From Collinsella sp. TF06-26 (GTDB lineage: Bacteria > Actinomycetota > Coriobacteriia > Coriobacteriales > Coriobacteriaceae): DNA of 64,000 bases. Position numbers and translations under genes: made by a program. Position 1 is the first letter of the stretch, and every line of letters begins with the position of its first letter. The notes beneath the pieces were generated by a model. The model had not been told where the DNA came from. It saw nothing but the letters and a program-made list of their open reading frames with translations, and did no database searches. The stretch lies in the NCBI RefSeq assembly GCF_002232035.1, contig NZ_NKXR01000001.1:194574-258573 (forward strand), read 5' to 3'. Positions 1 through 8,381 of the stretch are shown here, in pieces.

Positions 1-729
1 TCGCAGGGGGCATCTCGCGGTGCTTGGGCATCGGGCGCGACGTCGCCGGTGTTCGCGCCGGTCGAGGAGGAGCCGTACGACTATGTCCCGCTCGATGCCT
101 ACGGCGCCGCGCCCGTGGAGGTCGTCGACGATCTGCCGCCGATCGACGTGCCTGATGGTATGGGCGCTGTTCCTGTGGCTGATGGTTCGGGCGCACCGGC
201 TGCGGCGGCGCCGATGGTTCTTACCGATCTTGAGCGCAAGTCCTTGGCAGGGGAGCGCGAGCTGTTGACGATGCTCACGAGCTACCCCGACCTGTTCCGC
301 ACGTATGCCGACCGCATCTGCTCCATCGAGTGGGTTGACCCACGTCACGAGTCCATCGCATGGGCCGTGCTGGCAACGCCGCCGGGAACCGATCCTGCAG
401 CCTGCATGGATGCGGCGCGCTCGGTGTGTCCCGAGGCGGCAACGCTTGTGAGCGCCGGGCGCATCTCGGCGACGAGCAAACACCCTACCGAGACGAACAT
501 CGTGTTCATGCTCGATACGCTCGAGCTCTACACCATCAAGCGCCGTATGCGTGCCGCGCAGGCCAAGCTGCGCCAAGACCGTTCGCTCGACGATGAGGCC
601 CGTCGCGCGCTGACCGTGCAGGCCGCGCAGGATTCGCAGCGTCAACGCGAGCTGCAAAAGTCGATCGGCGGCGTGGCGGACCCGTTCCGTTTGATCGGCC
701 TGGAGGCCGCGGGCACCGAGCAAGCCTAG
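1..729 (+). CDS. dnaG: DNA primase, C-terminal part (runs off left edge)
   Basis: Primase makes the RNA primers for replication. The reading frame is open from base 1 to the TAG at 727-729, so the start and the zinc and TOPRIM domains lie outside the window. What is visible is an Ala/Pro/Gly-rich linker (about residues 35-65) followed by a mostly helical tail of about 165 residues with a MLTSYPDLF segment, which fits the helicase-binding domain of DnaG. The identification leans on context: rpoD follows 110 bp downstream, the classic dnaG-rpoD arrangement. No catalytic motif can be checked here. Confidence 0.75.
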   Translation, partial: SQGASRGAWASGATSPVFAPVEEEPYDYVPLDAYGAAPVEVVDDLPPIDVPDGMGAVPVADGSGAPAAAAPMVLTDLERKSLAGERELLTMLTSYPDLFRTYADRICSIEWVDPRHESIAWAVLATPPGTDPAACMDAARSVCPEAATLVSAGRISATSKHPTETNIVFMLDTLELYTIKRRMRAAQAKLRQDRSLDDEARRALTVQAAQDSQRQRELQKSIGGVADPFRLIGLEAAGTEQA

Positions 730-839
730 ATGTTGTGGTCAACCAGCGTATTCTCGCCTATATCCAGTCCTCTTTTTGGGTATAGACGTCAATGTGTGTG
801 CTAAAGTATTGAGTCCTGTGGACTATGAAGGGAGAATCT

Positions 840-2189
840 GTGCCAAAAAAGACTGAGAGCACGGGTACTGGGCTGGAATCCTACGTTGCAAAGCTCATGG
901 GCAACGGCTCAAACAGGACTTCGGTAACCGAGGACGAGATTCAGGTCGCCCTGAAGGATATCGATGTTTCTGACGAGCAGCTCACCGCGGTGTATTCCGC
1001 GCTGCGCAACAGCGGCATCCAGATTATCTCCGCGAGCGGTAACGACGACGCCCCCATGGACGTCGACGATGACGATAACGATACCGATACCGACGATTTC
1101 GATGACGACGACGAGCACGATTCCGGCTCGCTCGACGATCACGAGCTCAAGATGGCCCGTCAGGCCGATGCCGAGATGGGTTCTTCCAAGAGCAAGAAGA
1201 AGCGCACCGTGCGCACGTCCCGTTCACGCTCCCGCGTGCGTGGCATCGATGCCTCCACGGTGATGCTGACCGGCGATCCGGTTCGTATGTACCTCAAGGA
1301 GATCGGCAAGGTCGACCTGCTGACCGCCTCCGAAGAGGTCGATCTGGCCATGAAGATCGAGGCCGGTCTCGAGGCCACCGAGAAGCTCGAGGCTGCCGAT
1401 GCCGGTGAGCTCGAGCTCACGCGTGCCGAGATGCGTCGTCTTACGCGCATTGAGAACGTTGGCCTCGAAGCCAAGCAGGCGCTCATCAGCGCAAACCTGC
1501 GTCTGGTCGTCTCCATCGCCAAGCGCTATGTCGGCCGCGGCATGCTGTTCCTTGACCTGATCCAGGAGGGCAACCTCGGTCTGATTCGCGCCGTCGAGAA
1601 GTTCGACTACCAGAAGGGCTTCAAGTTCTCCACGTACGCCACGTGGTGGATCCGTCAGGCCATTACGCGCGCTATCGCCGACCAGGCCCGTACAATCCGT
1701 ATTCCCGTGCATATGGTCGAGACTATCAACAAGCTCGTCCGCGTGCAGCGCCAGCTCCTTCAGGATCTGGGTCGCGACCCGACCCCCGAGGAGATCGGTG
1801 CCGAGATGGACATGAGCGCCGACCGCGTCCGCGAGATCCAGAAGATCTCGCAGGAGCCCGTGTCGCTCGAGACCCCCATCGGCGAGGAAGAGGATTCCCA
1901 GCTGGGCGACTTCATCGAGGACTCCCAGGCTATCGTTCCGCCCGATGCTGCCAGCTTCTCCATGCTGCAGGAGCAGCTCACCCAGGTGCTCGACTCGCTT
2001 GCCGATCGTGAGCGCAAGGTTATCGAGCTGCGCTTTGGCCTTGTCGACGGGCATCCCCGCACGCTCGAGGAGGTCGGTCGCGAGTTTGGCGTCACGCGCG
2101 AGCGTATCCGCCAGATCGAGTCCAAGACTTTGGCCAAGCTCCGCCACCCCAGCCGCAGCAGCAAGCTCAAAGACTACATCGAGTCTTAG
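840..2189 (+). CDS. rpoD: Primary RNA polymerase sigma factor (sigma-70/RpoD)
   Basis: Directs core RNA polymerase to housekeeping promoters. The GTG at 840 is taken as start because AAGGGAG (828-834) sits at proper spacing; an in-frame ATG at 825 would place the start on top of that ribosome site. The 449-residue product has a variable N-terminal part with an Asp-rich run (about residues 74-94) and a Lys/Arg/Ser patch, region 1.2 ([11 protein letters not shown]), region 2 with the [17 protein letters not shown] and [11 protein letters not shown] motifs, region 3, and a region 4 helix-turn-helix ([11 protein letters not shown]). Full length for actinobacterial RpoD. A structured element begins one base after its stop codon. 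Confidence 0.97.
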   Translation: MPKKTESTGTGLESYVAKLMGNGSNRTSVTEDEIQVALKDIDVSDEQLTAVYSALRNSGIQIISASGNDDAPMDVDDDDNDTDTDDFDDDDEHDSGSLDDHELKMARQADAEMGSSKSKKKRTVRTSRSRSRVRGIDASTVMLTGDPVRMYLKEIGKVDLLTASEEVDLAMKIEAGLEATEKLEAADAGELELTRAEMRRLTRIENVGLEAKQALISANLRLVVSIAKRYVGRGMLFLDLIQEGNLGLIRAVEKFDYQKGFKFSTYATWWIRQAITRAIADQARTIRIPVHMVETINKLVRVQRQLLQDLGRDPTPEEIGAEMDMSADRVREIQKISQEPVSLETPIGEEEDSQLGDFIEDSQAIVPPDAASFSMLQEQLTQVLDSLADRERKVIELRFGLVDGHPRTLEEVGREFGVTRERIRQIESKTLAKLRHPSRSSKLKDYIES

Positions 2190-2190
2190 G

Positions 2191-2338
2191 GTTACGGCGT
2201 TCTACCGAACGCCGTAACTGGCCGACGCTGCAAACCCGCCAGAGCGGCAATCTGCCTTTCAACTTCGGCGGCATGATCAAAAGATCAATGCCGCCTTGTT
2301 TCAAGGCACCTTGCTCGCTCTGGCGGGTTTTCGCTGTC
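2191..2338 (+). repeat. Structured intergenic element, copy 1 (148 bp)
   Basis: Begins one base after the rpoD stop. It has a perfect 12-bp hairpin (2191-2202 with 2207-2218, loop TACC), a 5-nt linker, then a 115-bp body. The body folds as one long arm: a perfect 15-bp outer stem (2232-2246 with 2316-2330), a 6-bp middle stem (2253-2258 with 2303-2308) and a distal stem (2267-2278 with 2283-2295, one bulge) closed by AAAA. The outer stem reads AAACCCGCC...GGCGGGTTTT, like an intrinsic terminator. A second copy at 31828-31975 differs by one base in the body, while its first hairpin differs only by paired changes. Confidence 0.85.
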
Positions 2339-2397
2339 CGTCCTCTATCTGCGGCGTTGCTATGGCTGTCAGTTGTGCGACAGTTTGGGGGTGGTTA

Positions 2398-2474
2398 TTG
2401 GGGACAGACTTAAATGAGTAGTCGTTGGGGACGTTCTTGAATGACTAGTCGTTTAAGAACGTCCCCAATGACTA
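2398..2474. repeat. GGGAC-type tandem repeat with palindrome
   Basis: Two 27-bp units in tandem (2398-2424 and 2425-2451) agree at 22 positions; both begin TTGGGGAC and end TAGTCG. The second unit is part of an inverted repeat with 20-bp arms (2419-2438 and 2455-2474, one mismatch) around a near-palindromic centre. This resembles repetitive extragenic palindromes. Related GGGAC motifs lie at 27410-27449, 35068-35108, 55088-55119 and 58343-58389. No transposase that could move them is in the window. Confidence 0.6.
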
Positions 2475-2500
2475 GGTCGGAAAAAATCTCAAAAAAGTTC

Positions 2501-2528
2501 TTGCCCTAAGCTGATTCGTCCGTATAAT
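2501..2528 (+). promoter_or_regulatory. Sigma-70-type promoter of the tRNA-Asn pair
   Basis: TTGCCC (2501-2506) and a perfect TATAAT (2523-2528) are separated by 16 bp, about 30 bp before the first mature tRNA base. An A-rich stretch lies just upstream. Confidence 0.75.
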
Positions 2529-2558
2529 AAATTTCGTTGCTTGAGAGCACGCACCTAT

Positions 2559-2633
2559 TCCTCGGTAGCTCAATGGTAGAGCACGCGGCTGTTAACCGCG
2601 CTGTTGTAGGTTCGAGTCCTACCCGGGGAGCCA
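2559..2633 (+). tRNA. tRNA-Asn (anticodon GTT), copy 1
   Basis: Complete 75-nt cloverleaf with encoded CCA. The acceptor stem TCCTCGG pairs with CCGGGGA (one T-G pair), the anticodon stem is CGCGG/CCGCG with loop CTGTTAA (GTT at 2591-2593), and the T arm is GTAGG/CCTAC. The discriminator base is G. Confidence 0.96.
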
Positions 2634-2642
2634 GAATTTCTC

Positions 2643-2663
2643 AGCCCATTCCGCTGGGCTTTT
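2643..2663 (+). terminator. Short hairpin between the tRNA genes
   Basis: AGCCCA/TGGGCT stem with a 6-nt loop followed by TTTT. It could be a weak terminator or a processing signal between the two tRNAs, which probably share one promoter. Confidence 0.5.
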
Positions 2664-2667
2664 AAAT

Positions 2668-2742
2668 TCCTCGGTAGCTCAATGGTAGAGCACGCGGCTG
2701 TTAACCGCGCTGTTGTAGGTTCGAGTCCTACCCGGGGAGCCA
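2668..2742 (+). tRNA. tRNA-Asn (anticodon GTT), copy 2
   Basis: Identical over all 75 nt to the copy at 2559-2633, including the encoded CCA. It lies 34 nt downstream, has no promoter of its own that I can see, and is followed directly by a strong terminator. Confidence 0.96.
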
Positions 2743-2748
2743 GGTTGT

Positions 2749-2778
2749 AAAACCCGTCGCTTATGCGGCGGGTTTTTT
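2749..2778 (+). terminator. Terminator of the tRNA-Asn pair
   Basis: A 10-bp stem (2751-2760 with 2765-2774, one T-G pair) with a TTAT loop, followed by six T. Confidence 0.85.
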
Positions 2779-2936
2779 CATGCCGCGACCACTTGACTCG
2801 AACGTTGCCATATCAACATTTCGTGTCGAGGATGTAATCCCGCGACCCACCACCTCAACATGGCGCGGTCGTTGTAGAATATTGCAATGATTGCTCCCAC
2901 GACATGGTGCCGCGAGCACCAGATAAGGAGATTCTT

Positions 2937-3293
2937 GTGTCTGAGACCATTAACGGCAGCCTGAGCGTCTCGAACGACGTTATTGCCGATATTGCCGGTT
3001 ATGCCGCGATGACGTGCTATGGCGTCGTCGGTATGGCTGAGCAGCTCCAAGGCGCCGAGAGCGTGCGCCTGCTTGCCGGTCAGCGCCTTCGCAAGGGCGT
3101 GCTTGTCTCCGCCGACGAGAACGGCCTTACGGTCGATCTTCACGTCGTGCTCGAGAACGGCGTCAACATGAAGTCCGTCTGCCACAATCTTTCGAGCTCC
3201 GTTGCCTTCACCCTGCAGGAGATTGCCCAAATCGATCCCGCCAGCCTTAAGATCGGCATCCATATCGACGCGCTCAAGAGCCGTCTGAACTAG
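2937..3293 (+). CDS. Asp23/Gls24 family envelope stress response protein
   Basis: A 118-residue Asp23/Gls24 (DUF322) protein, equivalent by position to Bacillus yloU, which also precedes yloV/fakA. The family is linked to envelope stress and lipid homeostasis, but its biochemical role is unclear. GTG 2937 is chosen as start because AAGGAG (2924-2929) lies 7 bp upstream; an ATG at 2904 has no ribosome site. The family pattern is visible as VIADIAGYAAMTCYGVVGM near the N-terminus and DLHVVLENGVNMK in the middle. A paralogue lies at 50560-50922. Confidence 0.85.
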   Translation: MSETINGSLSVSNDVIADIAGYAAMTCYGVVGMAEQLQGAESVRLLAGQRLRKGVLVSADENGLTVDLHVVLENGVNMKSVCHNLSSSVAFTLQEIAQIDPASLKIGIHIDALKSRLN

Positions 3294-3320
3294 CATCCGA
3301 AAACGGAGATTCAAATACCC

Positions 3321-4982
3321 ATGATTGCAAAGACCATTCGCACCTGTTTTCCGATCGCTGCGGCTGCCGTTTCTGACAAGGCCGAGGAGATCAATAAGCT
3401 CAACGTCTTCCCCGTACCCGACGGCGACACCGGCACCAACATGTCGCTCACGCTCGCCTCGGTGACCAAGGAGCTCTCCGCCCTTCCCGCCGATGCCGAC
3501 ATGGAGGCCATTGCCGGCGCCATCACCCACGGCTCCCTGATGGGCGCCCGCGGTAACTCCGGCGTCATTACCTCGCAGATCCTGCGCGGTGTGGCCGAGG
3601 GCCTTGTCTCCGCCGACGAGCCCATTACGTCCGCCAACATCGCCTTCGCCTTCCGCCGCGCCGTCAAGGTCGCCTTCCAGGCCGTCCGTAAGCCCATCGA
3701 GGGCACGATTCTCACGGTGCTGCGCGATGTCTCGACCAAGGCCGACGAGTGCGAAAAGAAGAAGTTCTCGGCCGAGGACGCGCTCGATGCCATCGTCGTC
3801 GAGGCCTACCAGTCCGTCGCTCGCACGCCCGACCTGCTGCCCGTCCTCAAAGAGAACGGCGTGGTCGACTCCGGCGCCTTCGGCTTTGCCATCTTCTTGG
3901 AGAACTTTGTGGCTGCAGCACTTGGTCGCAGCACCGTTGTCGAGGATTTCTCCGCTACGTTCGATTCCGCTGGCTCTGCACGCGATGCCGCTCTTGGCCG
4001 CGTTGAGATCGAGGCCAACGACGATTGGGAGGGCTCGGAGTTCCGCTACTGCAACGAGTTCCTCTTTAAGGCCGACGCCCCGTTTGACGAGGACGAGTGC
4101 CTTAAGTTCCTGGGTTCCATGGGCGACTGTGAGCTGCTCGTGGGCGCATATCCCGACTACAAGATCCACGTGCACTCCAACACCCCGAACCTGGTGCTCG
4201 AGCACATGCTGCAGCTTGGCCAGATCTACGAGGTCTTTATCCACAACATGGAGATGGAGGCCCACGACCGTACCGCCAAGATCCACGAGGACCAGGAGAA
4301 GGCCGCCGAGCCCGCGAAGGCCCTGGGCTTTGTCGCCGTTGCCGCCGGTTCCGGCGAGGCAGACATCCTCAAGTCCCTCGGCGTTGACGTGATCGTGTCC
4401 GGTGGCCAGACCATGAATCCCTCGACTGCAGACCTGCTGGGCGCCGTCGACCAGGTCAACGCGACCTCGGTCATCATTCTGCCCAACAACGGCAACATCC
4501 GCATGGCCGCCGAGGCCGCTGCCTCTGCCTGCACCGACAAGAAGGTCGCCGTCGTTCCCACCAAGACCGTTCCGCAGGCCTTCTCCGCGCTGTTCGCGGT
4601 CCTGCCCGATTCCGAGCTCGAGGATGCCGTCGCCGCTATGGTCGACGCCATCAGCGAGGTCCGCGATGGCGAGGTCACCCGCGCCGTGCGCGACTCCAGT
4701 GCCTCCGACGGTTCGCCAATTCACTCCGGTGACGTCATGGGCATCATTGCCGGCTCCATCGACGTGGTCGGCTCCGACGTGAAGCAGGTCACGCTCGATT
4801 GCATTAACCGTATGCAGGAGGAAGAGGAGGGCGACGCGCTGACGATTCTGGCAGGCGAGGAACTGTCCAATGAGGCCTTCCAGGAGATTGTCGATGCCAT
4901 TGAGGAGGCTCAGCCCGATCTGGAGATTGACGCCCATCGTGGCGAGCAGCCGCTCTATCCCGTGATCTTCTCGATCGAGTAG
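3321..4982 (+). CDS. fakA: DhaL-domain fatty acid kinase-like protein (FakA/YloV family)
   Basis: A 553-residue protein of the FakA/YloV family, whose characterised members phosphorylate fatty acids bound to a FakB (DegV-type) partner so that they can enter phospholipid synthesis. The N-terminal DhaL domain carries the ATP/Mg motif DGDTGTN (residues 34-40) and GARGNSG (75-81). The rest matches the usual middle and C-terminal domains. Length is normal. It follows asp23 by 27 bp and precedes recG, as in Bacillus. No FakB gene is in the window, so the lipid role rests on family knowledge. Confidence 0.85.
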   Translation: MIAKTIRTCFPIAAAAVSDKAEEINKLNVFPVPDGDTGTNMSLTLASVTKELSALPADADMEAIAGAITHGSLMGARGNSGVITSQILRGVAEGLVSADEPITSANIAFAFRRAVKVAFQAVRKPIEGTILTVLRDVSTKADECEKKKFSAEDALDAIVVEAYQSVARTPDLLPVLKENGVVDSGAFGFAIFLENFVAAALGRSTVVEDFSATFDSAGSARDAALGRVEIEANDDWEGSEFRYCNEFLFKADAPFDEDECLKFLGSMGDCELLVGAYPDYKIHVHSNTPNLVLEHMLQLGQIYEVFIHNMEMEAHDRTAKIHEDQEKAAEPAKALGFVAVAAGSGEADILKSLGVDVIVSGGQTMNPSTADLLGAVDQVNATSVIILPNNGNIRMAAEAAASACTDKKVAVVPTKTVPQAFSALFAVLPDSELEDAVAAMVDAISEVRDGEVTRAVRDSSASDGSPIHSGDVMGIIAGSIDVVGSDVKQVTLDCINRMQEEEEGDALTILAGEELSNEAFQEIVDAIEEAQPDLEIDAHRGEQPLYPVIFSIE

Positions 4983-4992
4983 GCAACTGCCC

Positions 4993-7170
4993 ATGTCCGA
5001 ACTGTGCTCCGTGCCGCGCGTCTCGGAGCGCTTTGCCCAGAGCAATGCGCTCGACGAGGATATCGCGCGACTCAAATATGTTTCGGGTAAACGTGAGGAG
5101 GCCCTTCGCCGTCTGGGAATTCGGACGGTGGGGGACCTCCTTCTCCATATCCCTCATCGATACCTGGACTTTACGCGCTCCTGGTCCATCGAGATGGCGC
5201 CCATCGGTACCGTGTGTACCATCATCGCCACGGTCGACCGTATCGTCCAAAAGCAGCCTCGTCCGCACATGCAGGTGACCGAGGTCTCACTCGTTGACGA
5301 GACGGGCGTGCTGCAGGTCGCCTTTTTCCGCCAGCCCTGGATTGCCCAGCAGCTTAAGCAGGGCGACCGCCTGGCCGTAATGGGTAAGGTCGAGTTTGCC
5401 TACGGCTTTAAGCAGATGGCCTCGCCGCACTTTGAAAAGCTTGAGGAAGGGCGCGCCGCGGGCACTATCCTGCCGGTCCATTACGTGAGTGACGGCGTGA
5501 GTCAGGCATGGATGCGCCGTATCGTAAGTGGCGCGCTCGAGGTCGTCGGCAATCCCTTTGATCCCATTCCGGCACGCTTACGCGTTAAACGTCGCCTGAT
5601 GAGCCATGCCCGTGCCCTTCGATCGATCCACTTTCCCTCGAGCATGGCTGAGCGCGATATCGCGCGCGCACGGCTTGCCTACGAGGAGTGCCTCTACCTG
5701 CAGCTGGCGCTGCGCCTGCGCAACGACGGTGGCTTGGTCGAAGTCGCTCCCTACGCCCACGCCGCGGGCGAGCACCTGGCCGCGCTCAAGCAGGCCCTGC
5801 CGTTTTCGCTGAGCGACGAGCAGGAGGCCGCGTTCCAAGACATCCTGCGCGATATGTGCGATGGCGGGCGCGTGATGAACCGCCTGCTGCTGGGCGATGT
5901 CGGTACCGGTAAGACCGCCGTTGCCGCCTGCGCGCTGGCTGTGGCTGCCGATAGCGGCACACAGGCCTGCGTTATGGCGCCCACGGGCGTGCTGGCGCGT
6001 CAATATGCCGATAAGACCGGCCCTCTGCTCTCGCAGGCCGGCATGTCTTGGGCGCTTCTGACGGGTGCCACGCCGGCCGCAGAGCGCGAGCGCATCCATG
6101 CACAGCTGGAATCCGGAGAGCTCGACGTCCTCTTTGGAACCCATGCGGTCCTTTCGGATAACGTGGCGTTTAAGTATCTGTCGCTCGTAGTCATCGATGA
6201 GCAGCACCGGTTTGGCGTCGGCCAACGCAATGCCTTGCGCGCGAAGGGCCCCGGTGCCGATCTGCTCGTTATGACGGCAACGCCCATCCCGCGTACGCTG
6301 GCGCTTTCGGTCTACGGCGATCTGGACACGAGTATCATCCGCCATCGGCCCGTCCCTGGCGCTGGCGTGACGACACGCGTGCTTACCGAGTCGAGTCGCG
6401 ACCTTGCCTATGGCGCCATCCGCGAGGCGCATGAAAAGGGTCAGCAGGCCTACGTGATTTGCCCGCTCGTGGAGCCGAGTGACTCGGCCGATGATCTGGA
6501 GGACGTGCCCGGTATCGTCCGCGACGACGAGGGCCGCGTGACGGTCCCCGTGCCGCTGCACGATACGGCGACCGAGCTCGATCGCCTGCGTCTGGCGTTG
6601 CCGGGTCTTGCCATCGAGCGCCTTCACGGCCGCATGCCAGCGGGGGAGAAGGACCAGGTTATCGATGCCTTTAAGCGTGGCGAGATTGACGTGCTCGTCT
6701 CGACTACGGTGGTCGAGGTGGGCGTCGACGTGCCTAACGCCACCGTCATGGTCATCGAGAACGGCGAGCGCTTTGGTTTGGCGGCGCTGCACCAGCTGCG
6801 CGGTCGCGTGGGCCGTGGCAGCGTGTCGGGCACGTGCCTGGTCATGACGCACTCCAAGGGCAACGGCGGCGCTTCGGCAGCACAAGATCGCCTGCAATCG
6901 CTCGAAAAAACCTCGGATGGCTTTACGCTCGCCCAGATGGACCTGCGTCTGCGCCACGAGGGCGAAATCCTGGGGTACCGCCAGCATGGCGGAGTGACCC
7001 TGCGCTTTGTCGACCTGGATGCCGACGAGGAGCTGATCGAGTGGGCCCATTTGGACGCGGTTGAGCTCTTGCGGTATGCTTGCAACCTTGACTCCGTGGC
7101 GACGCGCCCCCTGCGCGATGCGGTCGCCATGCGATATCGACACATTTTTAAGGAGGTCAGCGGAGGATGA
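4993..7170 (+). CDS. recG: ATP-dependent DNA helicase RecG
   Basis: Branch-migrating helicase that remodels stalled forks and recombination intermediates. The 725-residue product has an N-terminal wedge/OB domain, Walker A GDVGTGKT (about residues 301-308), a DEQH box (about 402-405), the TATPIPRT motif III and the C-terminal helicase domain with STTVVEVGVDVPNA and QLRGRVGRG. It starts 10 bp after the preceding gene; the ribosome site before ATG 4993 is weak, so coupling to upstream translation is likely. Its stop overlaps the rsmD start (ATGA). Confidence 0.96.
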   Translation: MSELCSVPRVSERFAQSNALDEDIARLKYVSGKREEALRRLGIRTVGDLLLHIPHRYLDFTRSWSIEMAPIGTVCTIIATVDRIVQKQPRPHMQVTEVSLVDETGVLQVAFFRQPWIAQQLKQGDRLAVMGKVEFAYGFKQMASPHFEKLEEGRAAGTILPVHYVSDGVSQAWMRRIVSGALEVVGNPFDPIPARLRVKRRLMSHARALRSIHFPSSMAERDIARARLAYEECLYLQLALRLRNDGGLVEVAPYAHAAGEHLAALKQALPFSLSDEQEAAFQDILRDMCDGGRVMNRLLLGDVGTGKTAVAACALAVAADSGTQACVMAPTGVLARQYADKTGPLLSQAGMSWALLTGATPAAERERIHAQLESGELDVLFGTHAVLSDNVAFKYLSLVVIDEQHRFGVGQRNALRAKGPGADLLVMTATPIPRTLALSVYGDLDTSIIRHRPVPGAGVTTRVLTESSRDLAYGAIREAHEKGQQAYVICPLVEPSDSADDLEDVPGIVRDDEGRVTVPVPLHDTATELDRLRLALPGLAIERLHGRMPAGEKDQVIDAFKRGEIDVLVSTTVVEVGVDVPNATVMVIENGERFGLAALHQLRGRVGRGSVSGTCLVMTHSKGNGGASAAQDRLQSLEKTSDGFTLAQMDLRLRHEGEILGYRQHGGVTLRFVDLDADEELIEWAHLDAVELLRYACNLDSVATRPLRDAVAMRYRHIFKEVSGG

Positions 7171-7823
7171 GAATCATCGGCGGCGAATGGCGCGGTCGTA
7201 AGATCGAGGAGCCCCGTGGTCGCGATGTCACCCGCCCCACGACCGATCGCGTGCGCGAGGCATGCGCATCTATGGTCATGTCGGCATTCGACTTCGATCT
7301 GGACGAGGTCCGCGTGCTGGACGCCTTTGGCGGCTCCGGTGCCTTAGGGTTAGAGATGCTCTCACGTGGTGCCCGCTCGCTCACGACGTTCGAGATCGAT
7401 CGGAATGCCGCGCGGCTCATTACCAAGAATATCGAGTCGCTCTGCCGTGACCGTGCGCGTTGGCGCGTGGTAACGGGCGACATGCTGGCGAGTGCCTCGC
7501 GCGGTCGTGTGCCGGGCGGCCCCTTTGATCTGGTCCTGCTCGACCCGCCCTATGCTTTTGGTGCCGAGCCGGTCGAGGAGCTGCTGCAGAAGCTGGCTCA
7601 GCAGGGTCTGCTTGCACCTGGCGCTTATGCCCTGTTTGAGCATGCCGCCGCCGATGCGGGCGCGCATCCGGCAGGCTTTGAGATCGTGCGCGAGAAGCGC
7701 TACGGCATTACCTCGGTCGACCTGCTTCGTTGGGTCGGCGATGACGATGGTGAGGAAGATTGCGCTGGCACCGATGCTCACAACAACGATGCCACGACGT
7801 TTCAGGAGGACGACCATGAATGA
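7167..7823 (+). CDS. rsmD: 16S rRNA (guanine-N2) methyltransferase RsmD
   Basis: Methylates G966 of 16S rRNA (E. coli numbering) with S-adenosylmethionine. The 218-residue class I methyltransferase shows the N-terminal RIIGGEWRGRKI signature, the SAM-binding DAFGGSGALGLEMLSRG motif and the catalytic DPPY box (about residues 125-128). The C-terminus has a short acidic tail not typical of the core family. The start overlaps the recG stop by 4 bp, with AAGGAGG at 7150-7156. Its 3' end overlaps coaD, a pairing common in many bacteria. Confidence 0.92.
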   Translation: MRIIGGEWRGRKIEEPRGRDVTRPTTDRVREACASMVMSAFDFDLDEVRVLDAFGGSGALGLEMLSRGARSLTTFEIDRNAARLITKNIESLCRDRARWRVVTGDMLASASRGRVPGGPFDLVLLDPPYAFGAEPVEELLQKLAQQGLLAPGAYALFEHAAADAGAHPAGFEIVREKRYGITSVDLLRWVGDDDGEEDCAGTDAHNNDATTFQEDDHE

Positions 7824-8313
7824 CACCATCAACCGCGTGATCGTCCCGGGCACCTTCGATCCCATCACGTTTGGCCATATCGACGTCGTCCGCCGCGCCC
7901 GCCGCATCTTTCCCAGTGTGATCGTCGCTGTTGCCGAGTCGCAGGGTAAAAACGGTGTGGGTACCACGTTTATGCTCGATGAGCGCGTGGCGCTGGCCCG
8001 CGAGGCGCTCGGTGATATCGACGGCGTCGAGGTCCTGCCCTTTACCGGCCTCTTGGTCGACTTCGCTCGCGAGCAGGGGGCGGGGGCCGTGGTCAAGGGC
8101 CTGCGCGCCATGACCGACTTTGAGTACGAGCTGCAGCAGGCAGATCTCAACTATCGCTTGGATAACGAGCTGGAGTCCATCTTTGTCATGAGTGCGCCGC
8201 AGTACGGCTATATCTCGAGCTCGGTCGTTCGCCAGATCGCCTCACTCGGCAGCGATGTATCGACGTTTGTCCCGCCCAACGTGGTCGAAGCGCTCAGACA
8301 TCGCTTTTCGTGA
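7816..8313 (+). CDS. coaD: Phosphopantetheine adenylyltransferase
   Basis: Fourth step of coenzyme A synthesis: 4'-phosphopantetheine plus ATP gives dephospho-CoA. The 165-residue product is full length. It carries the nucleotidyltransferase TxGH motif (T18-F-G-H21) within PGTFDPITFGH and the C-terminal ISSSVVR motif. ATG 7816 follows AGGAGGA (7804-7810) and overlaps the rsmD stop by 8 bp. The open frame continues upstream into rsmD, but the CoaD family begins at this methionine. Confidence 0.95.
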   Translation: MNDTINRVIVPGTFDPITFGHIDVVRRARRIFPSVIVAVAESQGKNGVGTTFMLDERVALAREALGDIDGVEVLPFTGLLVDFAREQGAGAVVKGLRAMTDFEYELQQADLNYRLDNELESIFVMSAPQYGYISSSVVRQIASLGSDVSTFVPPNVVEALRHRFS

Positions 8314-8381
8314 CGTTTTTTATTGCCTGGTGGCATGTGGTAAACTAGCACGATGATATGTTACCTATGAAAGGAGACCGG

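Noticed and set aside
825-839. ATG 825 as the start of rpoD
   Set aside because: It precedes and overlaps the AAGGGAG ribosome site that serves GTG 840.
2778-5075. A 765-codon open frame on the minus strand
   Set aside because: It lies opposite asp23, the FakA-like gene and the start of recG; such antisense frames are a by-product of high-GC codon bias. No ribosome site and no recognisable domain.
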